Positions 35,685 through 44,190 of a stretch of DNA of 64,000 nt are shown piece after piece. Position 1 is the stretch's first letter. Each line of letters starts with the position of its first letter. The notes beneath the pieces were generated by a model. It had not been told where the DNA came from. It saw only the letters and a list, made by a program, of their open reading frames with translations, and did no database searches. This DNA comes from Thioalkalivibrio sp. XN8 (GTDB lineage Bacteria; Pseudomonadota; Gammaproteobacteria; Steroidobacterales; XN24): contig NZ_JAALFH010000016.1 of assembly GCF_011058255.1 (NCBI RefSeq), forward strand, positions 1-64,000, read 5' to 3'. The position numbers and the translations under genes were made by a program.

Positions 35685-36539
35685 ATGCGCCCGCCCCAGC
35701 TCCCCGCCGACCTGGACGACGTCGTCGCCCGCGCCCTCGCGGAAGACGTGGGCCCCGGCGACGTCACCGCCGACCTCGTACCCCCGGGCTGCCGGGCCGA
35801 AGCCACGGTCATCACCCGGGAGGACGCCGTGCTGTGCGGGACGGCCTGGTTCGAGCGGGTTTTCGCCATGCTGGACCCAGCGGTTTCGATCGCCTGGCAG
35901 GCCGCGGACGGCGACCCGGTCGCGGCCGGGGCCGAGCTCTGCCGGCTCGCGGGGCCGGCGCGGCCGCTGCTCAGCGGCGAGCGCACGGCGCTGAACTTCC
36001 TCCAGTCGCTGTCGGGCACCGCGACCCTTGCCCGGCGCTACGCCGACGCCGTCGCCGGCACCGGCTGCCGCGTGCTGGACACGCGCAAGACGGTGCCGGG
36101 GCTGCGCTCGGCGCAGAAATACGCCGTCGCCTGCGGCGGCGCCGCCAACCACCGGCACGGCCTCTTCGACGCGCTGCTAATCAAGGAGAACCACATCATC
36201 GCTGCGGGCGGCCTGGACCAGGCGCTGCGGGCGGCCCGCGCGCGGCATCCCGGGCTCACGCTGGAGATCGAGGTGGAGTCACTGGTGGAACTCGACCTCG
36301 CCCTCGCCGGCGAGCCGGACATCATCATGCTGGACAACTTCGACCTGGCCGCGCTGCGCGAAGCCGTGGTCCGCACGCACCGCGCCCCGGGGGCCATCCG
36401 CCTGGAGGCCTCCGGGAACGTTTCGCTGGCCACGGTCCGCGCTATCGCCGAGACCGGCGTGGACTACATCTCGGTGGGCGAGCTGACCAAGAACCTGCGC
36501 GCGGTGGATCTCTCGATGCGCTTCCGGCTCGAGGCCTGA
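35685..36539 (+). CDS. nadC: Nicotinate-nucleotide pyrophosphorylase (carboxylating)
   Basis: A 284-residue quinolinate phosphoribosyltransferase, making nicotinate mononucleotide from quinolinate and PRPP in de novo NAD synthesis. The N-terminus has LAEDVGPGDVTADLV; the catalytic barrel has ERTALNFLQSLSGTAT, LDTRKTVPGLRSAQKYAV, CGGAANHRHGLFDALLIKENH and the C-terminal SGNVSLATVRAIAETGVDYISVG. All the Arg/Lys/His substrate residues are present. GAAGGAAC precedes the ATG. It is divergent from sodB and alone on its strand; the following 278 bases are non-coding. Confidence 0.96.
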   Translation: MRPPQLPADLDDVVARALAEDVGPGDVTADLVPPGCRAEATVITREDAVLCGTAWFERVFAMLDPAVSIAWQAADGDPVAAGAELCRLAGPARPLLSGERTALNFLQSLSGTATLARRYADAVAGTGCRVLDTRKTVPGLRSAQKYAVACGGAANHRHGLFDALLIKENHIIAAGGLDQALRAARARHPGLTLEIEVESLVELDLALAGEPDIIMLDNFDLAALREAVVRTHRAPGAIRLEASGNVSLATVRAIAETGVDYISVGELTKNLRAVDLSMRFRLEA

Positions 36540-36662
36540 AACCGGCCCCCGAATCCCTGTTGCGGCGCACAACCCGGGATTGCCCGGGGCCTCGCACCTG
36601 ACCGGCCCGGGGCACCGCGGACTATGGCCGGCCGCCGCCGCCGCGCTGCCCCTCGGCGTTGA

Positions 36663-36677
36663 TTTTGCAGCGCAAAA
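36663..36677. promoter_or_regulatory. Perfect dyad TTTTGC-N3-GCAAAA upstream of fadE
   Basis: A six-base perfect inverted repeat with a three-base spacer, 41 bases upstream of a good promoter for fadE. Its symmetry and place suggest an operator for a dimeric regulator of fatty-acid metabolism, but it does not match the E. coli FadR consensus by eye. Confidence 0.35.
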
Positions 36678-36717
36678 ACCGAATCCCAACGGCTGTTTGA
36701 ATCGAAGACCTGTTTGC

Positions 36718-36746
36718 TTGCAGGGCCCCGTTTGAGTGGGTTATAA
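36718..36746 (+). promoter_or_regulatory. Predicted sigma-70 promoter for fadE
   Basis: TTGCAG (36718-36723) and TTATAA (36741-36746) are separated by exactly 17 bases. Transcription would start near 36753, about 65 bases before the fadE ATG. Confidence 0.5.
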
Positions 36747-36817
36747 GCGAATGATGCGGCGCGGCAGATGCGGTGCAAAGCCAGCTGCGCCCGGCTCCCG
36801 ACATGGCGGAGGACACC

Positions 36818-39235
36818 ATGACTGCTCTGACTATCCTGTTACTTACCCTGGTCGTCGCCGGCACGCTCGCCTACCTGCGCAGCAGCCTGACGGTCTGGAC
36901 CGGGGCCCTGGCGGCGCTGCTGCTCGTGATCCAGCTGGCCGGCGGCGGCCTGTCCCCCGCCCCCTGGATCGTGTTCGCGGTGGCGGCCGGACTCCTGAAT
37001 CTCAAGCCGCTGCGCCGGACCCTGCTGAGCCGGCCGCTGCTGAAGTGGTTCAAGTCCGTCCTGCCGCCGATGTCCCAGACCGAGAAGGACGCCATCGACG
37101 CCGGCACGGTGTGGTGGGACGCGGAGCTGTTCACCGGCCGCCCGAACTGGAACGCCCTGCTGCGCACGCCGCGGGCCGAGCTGACCGACGAGGAGCAGGC
37201 CTTCCTTGACGGCCCGGTCGAGGACCTCTGCCGCATGCTCGACGACTGGAAGATCAACCACGAGCTGGACGACCTGCCGCCGGAGGTCTGGGACTTCCTC
37301 GGCAAGCACCGCTTCTTCGCCATGATCATCCCGAAGGAATACGGCGGGCTCGATTTCTCGGCGCGCGGCCAGTCCGAGGTGGTGATGAAGATCGCCAGCC
37401 GCAGTGTGGCCGCCGCGGTGACCGTCATGGTGCCGAACTCCCTCGGCCCCGGTGAGCTGCTGATGCACTACGGCACGCCGGAGCAGAAGCAGCACTTCCT
37501 GCCGCGGCTGGCCGACGGCCGCGAGATCCCCGCCTTCGCCCTGACCGGCCCCTGGGCCGGCTCCGACGCCGGCTCGATGCCCGACGAGGGCGTGGTCTGC
37601 AAGGGCGAGTACAAGGGCAAGGAAGTGCTCGGCTTCCGCGTCAACTGGGCCAAGCGCTACATCACGCTGGGCCCGATCGCCACCATTCTCGGCCTCGCCT
37701 TCAAGGCGCGTGACCCCGACGGGCTGCTGGGCGGCAAGAAGGAGCTGGGCATCACCTGCGCCCTGATCCCGACCGACACCCCCGGAGTGGAGATCGGCCG
37801 CCGCCACAACCCGGCCGGCGCCTTCCAGAACGGGCCCAACAGCGGCACCGACGTGTTCGTGCCGATGGAGTGGGTGATCGGGGGCCAGCCCCAGGTCGGC
37901 AACGGCTGGAAGATGCTCATGGACTGCCTGTCGGTGGGCCGCGCCATCTCCCTGCCGGCGCTCGGCACGGCCGGCGGCAAGACCGCGGCGCGGATGACCG
38001 GCGCCTACGCGCGGGTGCGGCGCCAGTTCAAGATCCCGATCGGCCGCTTCGAGGGCATCGAGGAGCCGCTGGCCCGCATCGCCGGCGTCACCTACCGGAT
38101 GGATGCGGCGCGCGTCCTGACCGCCACGGCGCTGGCGCTCGGCGGCAAGCCGTCGGTGCTCTCCGCGATCCTGAAGTACAACAACACCGAGGGCATGCGC
38201 CAGGCGATCAACGACGCCATGGACGTCCACGCCGGCCGCGCGGTCTGCCTGGGGCCGAAGAACTACCTCGCCCAGACCTACCAGACCGTGCCCGTCGCGA
38301 TCACGGTGGAAGGCGCGAACATCCTGACGCGCAGCATGATCATCTTCGGCCAGGGCGCCATCCGCTGCCATCCCTACGTGCTGAAGGAAATGCTGGCCGC
38401 CGCCGACACCGACGAGACCGCCGGGCTGAAGGCCTTCGACGAGGCCTTCTTCGCCCACGCCGGGTTCACCATCAGCAACCTGGTGCGCTCCTTTGTGCTG
38501 GCCGTCACCGGCGCGCGCTTCGTCAAGGCGCCCGACCTCGGGCCGACCGCGCCCTATGCCCGCAAGCTGACCCGCATGAGCGCCTCCTTCGCCCTGCTGG
38601 CGGACGTCGCCATGCTGACTTTGGGCGGCGACCTGAAGCGGCGCGAGAAACTCTCCGGCCGCTTCGCCGACATCCTCAGCCACCTCTACATGGCCTCGGC
38701 CGTGCTGAAGCGCTTCGAGGACGACGGCCGGCCCGCCGCTGACCTGCCGATCGTGCGCTGGGCGCTGGACGATTCGCTGGCCATCATCGAGGAACGCCTG
38801 GACGGCATCCTGCGCAACTTCCCGGTGAAGGGCGTGGGCGGCTTCCTGCGGCCCTTCGTGCTGCCGCTCGGCCGCCGGTTCCGGCCGGCCTCGGACCGGC
38901 TCGGGCACGAGGTGGCGAAACTGCTGCTCAGCCCCTCGGAGACGCGCGACCGGCTCACCGCCGGCATGTTCTACGAACTGAACGCGGACGACCCGCTCGG
39001 CCTCATGGAACTCGCGCTGCAGAAGGTCATCGCCGCGGAGCCGATCGAGCGCAAGCTCGGCACCAGCGTCACTGCCGCGAACCTGGAGCGGGTGCTCGCG
39101 AAGGGCCTCGCCGAAGGCCTCATCAACGAACTCGAGGCCGAGGAAATGCGCGAGGCCATGGCCCTCACCGCCGAGGCCATCGCCGTTGACGACTTCCCCG
39201 GCCGGCCGCGCCAGGCGGGACAGCAGGCCGCCTGA
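36818..39235 (+). CDS. fadE: Acyl-CoA dehydrogenase, FadE type
   Basis: An 805-residue membrane-associated acyl-CoA dehydrogenase that performs the first step of fatty-acid beta-oxidation. Two N-terminal hydrophobic segments (residues 3-20 and about 24-60) precede the dehydrogenase core, which shows KEYGGLDFSARGQSEVV, ALTGPWAGSDAGSMPDEG, the NGPNSGTDVFVPMEWVIGG flavin/substrate region and VCLGPKNYLAQTYQTVPVAITVEGANILTRS, all typical of FadE. The C-terminal domain of about 200 residues is also of FadE type. ATG 36818 is selected because GGAGGA stands five bases before it. It is monocistronic and convergent with nnrU. Confidence 0.93.
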   Translation: MTALTILLLTLVVAGTLAYLRSSLTVWTGALAALLLVIQLAGGGLSPAPWIVFAVAAGLLNLKPLRRTLLSRPLLKWFKSVLPPMSQTEKDAIDAGTVWWDAELFTGRPNWNALLRTPRAELTDEEQAFLDGPVEDLCRMLDDWKINHELDDLPPEVWDFLGKHRFFAMIIPKEYGGLDFSARGQSEVVMKIASRSVAAAVTVMVPNSLGPGELLMHYGTPEQKQHFLPRLADGREIPAFALTGPWAGSDAGSMPDEGVVCKGEYKGKEVLGFRVNWAKRYITLGPIATILGLAFKARDPDGLLGGKKELGITCALIPTDTPGVEIGRRHNPAGAFQNGPNSGTDVFVPMEWVIGGQPQVGNGWKMLMDCLSVGRAISLPALGTAGGKTAARMTGAYARVRRQFKIPIGRFEGIEEPLARIAGVTYRMDAARVLTATALALGGKPSVLSAILKYNNTEGMRQAINDAMDVHAGRAVCLGPKNYLAQTYQTVPVAITVEGANILTRSMIIFGQGAIRCHPYVLKEMLAAADTDETAGLKAFDEAFFAHAGFTISNLVRSFVLAVTGARFVKAPDLGPTAPYARKLTRMSASFALLADVAMLTLGGDLKRREKLSGRFADILSHLYMASAVLKRFEDDGRPAADLPIVRWALDDSLAIIEERLDGILRNFPVKGVGGFLRPFVLPLGRRFRPASDRLGHEVAKLLLSPSETRDRLTAGMFYELNADDPLGLMELALQKVIAAEPIERKLGTSVTAANLERVLAKGLAEGLINELEAEEMREAMALTAEAIAVDDFPGRPRQAGQQAA

Positions 39236-39255
39236 CCGCGCCCGTCCCGCCGGTC

Positions 39256-39288
39256 CGGCATGCCGGTCGCTAGCCGACCGGCATGCCG
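39256..39288. terminator. Perfect 13-14-bp inverted repeat between fadE and nnrU
   Basis: CGGCATGCCGGTC (39256-39268) pairs without mismatch with 39276-39288, and G39269/C39275 can add a pair, leaving a five-base loop. It lies between convergent genes and covers the last codons of nnrU. No U-run follows on either strand, so bidirectional termination or blocking of antisense read-through is likely but not certain. Confidence 0.5.
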
Positions 39289-39836
39289 AACAGCAGGGCG
39301 TGACCGCCGCGGATCAGCGCCATCCAGGCGGCGACGCCGACCAGTACCGCCACCAGGTCGAAGACCGGCCCGTTCCGGCCGGCCTTCGGCTGCCAGGGCC
39401 GGCGCCAGGCAGCCGCCAGCACGACCAGCGACCACACGAGGAAGCTGCCGAACAGGATAACGTCGGCGACCCGCCCGTTGGCCAGCAGGTGAACGGCGGC
39501 CCAGAGCACCACCGCGATCAGCATGGGGTGGCGCAGGCCGTCGCGGATCTTGCCCGGCAGGTAGGCGGCGATGAACAGCACCAGCGCGGGCGCCATCACC
39601 AGCGTCGCCGCCATGCGAGTCCAGGGCGGCGACTGCCATAGCACGGCGCTGGTCCAGCGCACCTGGTCGTAGCCGATGATCAGCAGCACGAAGCCGACGA
39701 TCGCGGGCACCGAGTACGCCGCCTTCCAGCCCCACACGCCCATGCGGTCCATCATCGACTGGCGGAAATCGGGCGCGACCACCCGGACCAGGTGAATGCT
39801 GAAGAACAGCAGCAGGCCGAGAATCAGCAAGGTCAT
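39270..39836 (-). CDS. NnrU-family membrane protein
   Basis: A 188-residue integral membrane protein of the NnrU family, first linked to nitrite/NO metabolism in denitrifiers and related to isoprenylcysteine-methyltransferase-like membrane proteins. Family features are the first helix FFSIHLVRVVAPDFR, the YSVPAIVGFVLLIIGYDQVR segment and AYLPGKIRDGLRHPMLIAVVLWAAVHLLANG with the RHPM motif. No denitrification genes are nearby, so the role here is unknown. ATG 39836 is used; two codons upstream an in-frame TTG exists. The last codons form part of a long inverted repeat. Confidence 0.85.
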   Translation of the reverse strand: MTLLILGLLLFFSIHLVRVVAPDFRQSMMDRMGVWGWKAAYSVPAIVGFVLLIIGYDQVRWTSAVLWQSPPWTRMAATLVMAPALVLFIAAYLPGKIRDGLRHPMLIAVVLWAAVHLLANGRVADVILFGSFLVWSLVVLAAAWRRPWQPKAGRNGPVFDLVAVLVGVAAWMALIRGGHALLFGMPVG

Positions 39837-39882
39837 GAGCAAGCTCCGACAGGCAAAGCCGGAAGCTTAGCAGGCGTGGCGG

Positions 39883-42576
39883 CTAGCGCGCGCCGCGCGC
39901 GGCGAACTCCGGGTCCATGATCCGGCGCGGCTCGCCCACGCCGTAGCCCTGGGCGTAGTCCACGCCCATGCCGCGCAGCATGGTGATGAGTTCCTTGGTC
40001 TCGACGAACTCGGCGATGGTCTGCTTGCCGGTCAAATGCCCGATCTCGTTGATCGAGCGGACCATTTCCCGGTCGATGGGGTCGTGCAGGATTTCCTTGA
40101 CGAAGCTGCCGTCGATCTTGAGGAAATCCACCGGGAAGTGCTTCAGGTAGCCGAAGGACGACAGGCCGGTGCCGAAGTCGTCCAGCGCGAACTTGCAGCC
40201 GAGCTCCTTGAGCGAGTTGATGACCCGGTTGGCCTGCGAGTAGCTGGCAATAGCCGCCGTCTCGGTGATCTCGAAGCAGATCTTGGAGGCATCCAGGCCG
40301 CTGTGCTCGAACTGCTCGATGACGAAGGGCAGGAACTTGTCGTCGCACAGGCTCTGGCCCGACAGGTTGATGGAGCACATGGCGAGGCGCTCGCGCTCGT
40401 CCGCCTCGGAGACCAGCCAGCGCAGCGCGTTGGTGATCACCCAGCGGTCGATGTTCGGCGTCAGGCCGTAGCGCTCGGCGGCGTTGATGAAGACGTCGGG
40501 CGCGATGATCTGGCCCTGCTCGTCGCGCATGCGCAGCAGCAGCTCGTAGTGGGCGCCCCGGGGCTCCCCCTGCAGCGGCATGATGGGCTGGCGGAACAGC
40601 TCGAAGCGGGACTCCTCGAGCGCATTGTTGATGCGCGCGGCCCACTGCATCTCGCGCCGCCGGCGCATCAGGTCGATATCGTTCTCCTGCCAGGTCTGCA
40701 CGCGGTTCCGGCCGGATTCCTTGGCCGCCGCGCAGGCGCTGTCGGCCGCGGTCAGCAGCTCCGCGACGCTGGCGGTTTCCGGCACGATCGGGACCACGCC
40801 GATGCTGGCGCCGAGGCGGAAGGTCCGGTCCTCCCAGATGAAGCGGAACTCCTGCACCGCCTTCAGCAGCGCCTCGGCCGTGTTGATCGCCTCCTCCAGC
40901 GTGCAGTTCTCGAGCAGCACGCCGAACTCGTCGCCGCCGAGGCGCGCCAGGGTGTCGCGCCAGCGGATCTTGGACTTCAGCAGCGCGCCCAGCTGGCCGA
41001 GCAGGGCGTCGCCGGCCATGTGGCCGCAGGAGTCGTTGATGATCTTGAACTGGTCGAGATCCATGTAGCACAGGGCGTACTGGGCCTCGCGCGCGCGGCC
41101 CATCTTCAGCGCCCGCTCCAGCCGGGCCTCGAACTCGCGGCGGTTCACCAGGCCGGTGAGCATGTCGTGGCTGGCGTGATAGGACAGCCGCCGGTTCAGC
41201 TCCCGCGCCTCGCTGACGTCATGGAACACCAGCACGCCGCCGATCACCTGGCCCACATCGTTGCGGATCGGGGCCGCGGAACTCTCGACGTACAGCTCGT
41301 TGCCGTCGCGCCGGATCAGCAGCGTCGGGCGCATGGTCTTGTACAGCCGGTCGCGCCGGATCGCGACCGACAGCGGGTTTTCCATCGGCTCGCAGGTTTC
41401 CTCGTGGAAACTGCGGAAGATCTCGTCCACGGCGCGGCCGGCCGCGGCGTCCAGGCTCCAGCCGGTCAGCTCCTGGGCGATGGGATTGAGATATTCGATG
41501 CGGCAGTCCGAATCGGTGGTGATGACCCCGTCACCGATCGACTGCAGCGTGATCTGGGCGTTCTGCTTCTCGCGGAACAGGGCCTCCTCGTAGAGCTTCT
41601 GGTCGGTGATGTCGAGCTCGACGCCGACCAGGCGCAACATGCGGCCCTCCTCGTCGATCATCGCCTTCGCCCGGCTCATCACCCAGCGCCAGTCGCCCGA
41701 GCGGTGCCGCATGCGATGGACGCTTTCGAACAGCTCGGTCTTGCCCTCGAGATGGTCGCGGATCTTGCCCTGCACCCGCACCATGTCCTCCGGATGGACG
41801 AGCTGGCGCCAGTCCGGCATGTCCTCGTCCGGCTCGTCCTCGCCGTAGCCCATCATCACCTTCCACCGCGGCGAAAAGCGGATGGTGTTGCTCTCGACGT
41901 CGAAATCCCACACGCCGTCGTTGGCCGCGTAGCGGGTCAGTTCCTCGCGCTCCTCGATGTCGTCGAGCTCGCGGTTGAGTTTCAGGCGCGTCAGCGCGGC
42001 CGACAGGCTCGCGCCCATCAGCTTCAGCAGCAGGTAGACGTCGACGTGCCAGTCGTTGACCGGCCGCGCCGACAGCACGCCGAGCACACCCCCGAGCTTG
42101 CCGCCGATGTCGAGCCCAGCGAACAGCGCCGCACCCGCCGCCATCTCCCGCATCAGGTGGGATTCTGCCTCCAGCTGCGCCGGGAGCCGGCCGGCGTCAC
42201 GGATCTCCACCAGGCGCATGTGGCCCAGCTTCCCGCGCAGCCAGTCGAGCTCGTCGATCCGCACGCCCTTGAGGCGCTCGGGACAGCAGCCGGCCAGCAC
42301 GGTGGAGGCGTGGCTGACCTCTTCCACCGCCGAGCCGTCGAGGGCCAGGAGGGCGAAGCACACCGAGTCGGCGCCAATGGCCTCCCGGATGGTCTCGAGG
42401 GACTCGCTGAGGATCTGCTCGGCCGTCTCCGGCTCCAGGTTGAGCAGGTCGACGGCGACCTTGGTGATGGCGGGGTTGAGGCCGATGCGCGAAGGCGTGG
42501 CGCGGCCCTTGCGGAGAGCGCCGCCCAGATCGGCGGCGATCCGGGACACCGGCTCTGGCGTTGGTTCTTCGCTCAT
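39883..42576 (-). CDS. Bifunctional-looking GAF-PAS-PAS-GGDEF-EAL cyclic-di-GMP protein
   Basis: An 897-residue cytoplasmic signalling protein without membrane helices. Order: GAF-like domain (about 50-200), PAS (210-325), PAS (335-457), GGDEF (465-630), EAL (645-885). The diguanylate cyclase site is intact (LGGDEFG, 547-551), with the product-inhibition site RWRD (538-541) exactly five residues before it. The phosphodiesterase domain has ELL (678-680) in place of EAL but keeps the metal/catalytic residues: INLSGQ, EITETAA, DDFGTG, KIDGSFV, AEFVET and the final YAQGYGVGEP. Both activities may therefore operate. ATG 42576 starts behind a weak ribosome site. It is divergent from the host-attachment-family gene. 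Confidence 0.93.
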   Translation of the reverse strand: MSEEPTPEPVSRIAADLGGALRKGRATPSRIGLNPAITKVAVDLLNLEPETAEQILSESLETIREAIGADSVCFALLALDGSAVEEVSHASTVLAGCCPERLKGVRIDELDWLRGKLGHMRLVEIRDAGRLPAQLEAESHLMREMAAGAALFAGLDIGGKLGGVLGVLSARPVNDWHVDVYLLLKLMGASLSAALTRLKLNRELDDIEEREELTRYAANDGVWDFDVESNTIRFSPRWKVMMGYGEDEPDEDMPDWRQLVHPEDMVRVQGKIRDHLEGKTELFESVHRMRHRSGDWRWVMSRAKAMIDEEGRMLRLVGVELDITDQKLYEEALFREKQNAQITLQSIGDGVITTDSDCRIEYLNPIAQELTGWSLDAAAGRAVDEIFRSFHEETCEPMENPLSVAIRRDRLYKTMRPTLLIRRDGNELYVESSAAPIRNDVGQVIGGVLVFHDVSEARELNRRLSYHASHDMLTGLVNRREFEARLERALKMGRAREAQYALCYMDLDQFKIINDSCGHMAGDALLGQLGALLKSKIRWRDTLARLGGDEFGVLLENCTLEEAINTAEALLKAVQEFRFIWEDRTFRLGASIGVVPIVPETASVAELLTAADSACAAAKESGRNRVQTWQENDIDLMRRRREMQWAARINNALEESRFELFRQPIMPLQGEPRGAHYELLLRMRDEQGQIIAPDVFINAAERYGLTPNIDRWVITNALRWLVSEADERERLAMCSINLSGQSLCDDKFLPFVIEQFEHSGLDASKICFEITETAAIASYSQANRVINSLKELGCKFALDDFGTGLSSFGYLKHFPVDFLKIDGSFVKEILHDPIDREMVRSINEIGHLTGKQTIAEFVETKELITMLRGMGVDYAQGYGVGEPRRIMDPEFAARGAR

Positions 42577-42820
42577 GCAGGATCCAGACAATGGGCCTTA
42601 ATTAGCGATCGTAAGTTGTTGTTCCGGCCAAGCTCTCAAACACAAGGCATTCTGGACATGATGCCTGGAGAATACAAGATGTTGTAGTCGGGCCCCGGGG
42701 ACCGCATGTACGCCCGGGCGCTGGCAATCGCTCCGGCCGGCAACTAGGCTGAGGTTACGAGGGTCCCGGTCGCCCGCCCTTTCCGATCGCAGGGTGACCA
42801 TGCGGCAAGGAGAACGCAAC

Positions 42821-43258
42821 ATGAGCGATGCCTGGGTCGTGGTGGCCTCCAGCACCCATTGCCGGATCTTCTCCCACCACAAGCACAACGCGCCGCTCGA
42901 AGAACTCGAGGACCTGGTGCATCCGAAGGGGCGCCTGCAGGACCAGGAGCTGACGACCGACAAGCCGGGGCGCGCCTTCGACAGCATGGGCTCCGGCCGC
43001 CACAGCATGGGCCAGACGGTCAGCCCGACGGAGCAGGAAAGCATTCGTTTCGCCAAGGAAGTCGCCGAGCGGCTCGACGCCGGGCGGATGGCCAAGGCCT
43101 TCGACCGGCTGGTGGTGGTCGCCGACCCGCGCTTCCTCGGCTACCTGCGCCAGGAGCTGTCGCCCGCGACGCGCCACTGCGTGGCCAAGGAGATCCCGAA
43201 GAACCTGGCTGATGCCGACCCGGCCAGCATCCGGGAGGCGCTGCCGTTCAGGATCTGA
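42821..43258 (+). CDS. Host-attachment-family protein (COG5622-like)
   Basis: A 145-residue soluble protein of the family annotated 'protein required for attachment to host cells', named from Agrobacterium; related to the RF1/baeRF nuclease-like fold. Visible family parts are WVVVASSTHCRIFSH at the N-terminus, LVHPKGRLQDQELTTDKPGR, FAKEVAERLDAGR and LVVVADPRFLGYLRQEL with the closing CVAKEIPKNL. A strong AAGGAGAA precedes ATG 42821. No signal peptide is seen, so direct adhesion is doubtful; a nucleic-acid or translation role is possible. The 244-base region upstream, shared with the GGDEF-EAL gene, holds no gene I can support. Confidence 0.8.
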   Translation: MSDAWVVVASSTHCRIFSHHKHNAPLEELEDLVHPKGRLQDQELTTDKPGRAFDSMGSGRHSMGQTVSPTEQESIRFAKEVAERLDAGRMAKAFDRLVVVADPRFLGYLRQELSPATRHCVAKEIPKNLADADPASIREALPFRI

Positions 43259-43273
43259 GGGCCTGCGCGCGCC

Positions 43274-43489
43274 TCAGTGGAGTTCGCAGTCCGGCGGGGC
43301 GCTCTGCTCCTCGCCGCCGAGCGCGAGGTTGACCGCCTCGCCGACACAGTGCGGGCAGACGGTGAGATAGACGCCCTGGTCGTCGACGTTGACCTCGAAG
43401 CTGACCGAGTGGTCACCGATGAAGACATCGATCTGGCCCTCGTCCTGGAGTTCCCGGATTGCCTCGGCAAGCTGCTTCCAGCGTGTCAT
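43274..43489 (-). CDS. Small protein with a CPHC motif, function unknown
   Basis: A 71-residue acidic protein. It begins with an amphipathic helix (RWKQLAEAIRELQDEG), then beta-rich sequence (IDVFIGDHSVSFEVNV, GVYLTVCP) and a CPHC motif (residues 45-48), with another Cys near the end (PPDCELH). The Cys pair could bind zinc or be redox-active; with only three cysteines a classical zinc ribbon is not complete. I recognise no family. It is convergent with the host-attachment-family gene; the stop codons of both lie inside a short inverted repeat (CTGAGG/CCTCAG, 43255-43277). Confidence 0.6.
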   Translation of the reverse strand: MTRWKQLAEAIRELQDEGQIDVFIGDHSVSFEVNVDDQGVYLTVCPHCVGEAVNLALGGEEQSAPPDCELH

Positions 43490-43567
43490 CTCTCACTCTC
43501 CCCTGCTGCGTCGCGCCTCTGGCCGCCATTGTACGGTGCCGGCGCCCGGCTGGCGCACCCTGCAGCG

Positions 43568-43604
43568 CCAAAAAACATGGGCGCCGCCCGGCAGGGTGGC
43601 GCCC
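43568..43604 (-). terminator. Rho-independent terminator after the FKBP gene
   Basis: On the minus strand GGGCGCC (43604-43598) pairs with GGCGCCC (43585-43579) around a 12-base loop, followed after AT by six T residues (43575-43570). It begins 19 bases after the FKBP stop and should separate that gene from the small CPHC gene. Confidence 0.8.
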
Positions 43605-43623
43605 GTAGTTTTCTCCGCCGAGC

Positions 43624-44127
43624 TTACTTGATCTCGAGTACTTTGACGTCGAAATGCAGCTGCTCGCCGGCCAGGGGGTGATTGAGGTCGAGCACGACGG
43701 TCTCGTCCTTCAGTTCCTTGACCTGGGCGTGGATCGGCTGGCCCTGCTGGTTCTGCCCGACCAGCCGGGCGCCGACGTTGCGGGCGTCTTCCGGGATCAT
43801 GGCCAGCGGGACTTCCTGGTAGCCTTCCTCGCGGACCGGGCCGTAGCCTTCCTCGGCGGTCAGCGTGACCTGCCGCGTCTCGTCCACCGTCATGCCGGCG
43901 AGCTGGGCCTCCAGCGCGGGCAGGATCTGCTGCTCGCCCTGGACGTAGGTCAGCGGCTCGGCGCCGACGTTGGTGTCGGCCGTGGAGCCGTCGTCCAGCT
44001 TCAGGGTGTACTCAATGCTGACGGTGCTGCCGTCCTTGATCACGGGGACTTCCTCCTGCGCCTGCAGCGACGCTCCGGTAACTAAAAACAACGCCGCCGC
44101 TGCGGCTGCGGGCAACCTGGACAACAT
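43624..44127 (-). CDS. Periplasmic FKBP-type peptidyl-prolyl cis-trans isomerase
   Basis: A 167-residue exported FKBP. Residues 1-23 form a signal peptide (LFLVTGASLQA|QEE). The mature protein has the SlyD-like FKBP arrangement: SIEYTLKLDDGSTADTN, GEQQILPALEAQLAGMTVDE, EEGYGPVREEGYQEVP before the inserted flap, and the closing LDLNHPLAGEQLHFDVKVLEI. This order, with the flap interrupting the fold, is typical of SlyD/FkpB, but the export signal and lack of a His-rich tail set it apart from cytoplasmic SlyD. It probably helps fold envelope proteins. A good terminator follows; proA lies 63 bases upstream on the same strand. Confidence 0.88.
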   Translation of the reverse strand: MLSRLPAAAAAALFLVTGASLQAQEEVPVIKDGSTVSIEYTLKLDDGSTADTNVGAEPLTYVQGEQQILPALEAQLAGMTVDETRQVTLTAEEGYGPVREEGYQEVPLAMIPEDARNVGARLVGQNQQGQPIHAQVKELKDETVVLDLNHPLAGEQLHFDVKVLEIK

Positions 44128-44190
44128 GTGTTCTCCGGGGGGGTCGGTGGGGTTGAACGCGCACCCTACCACAGGGCGGGGGGGGCTTGC

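Larger units (their letters stand above)
36540..36817 (+). other. 278-base intergenic region between nadC and fadE
   Basis: The first half is very GC-rich and holds a short hairpin just after nadC, CCCGGG-ATTG-CCCGGG (36572-36587), a weak candidate terminator. The second half (from 36655) is AT-richer and contains the dyad and promoter listed separately. I see no protein-coding gene. Confidence 0.5.

Noticed and set aside
36839-38908. 689-codon minus-strand open frame opposite fadE
   Set aside because: Composition and lack of motifs mark it as a shadow of fadE.
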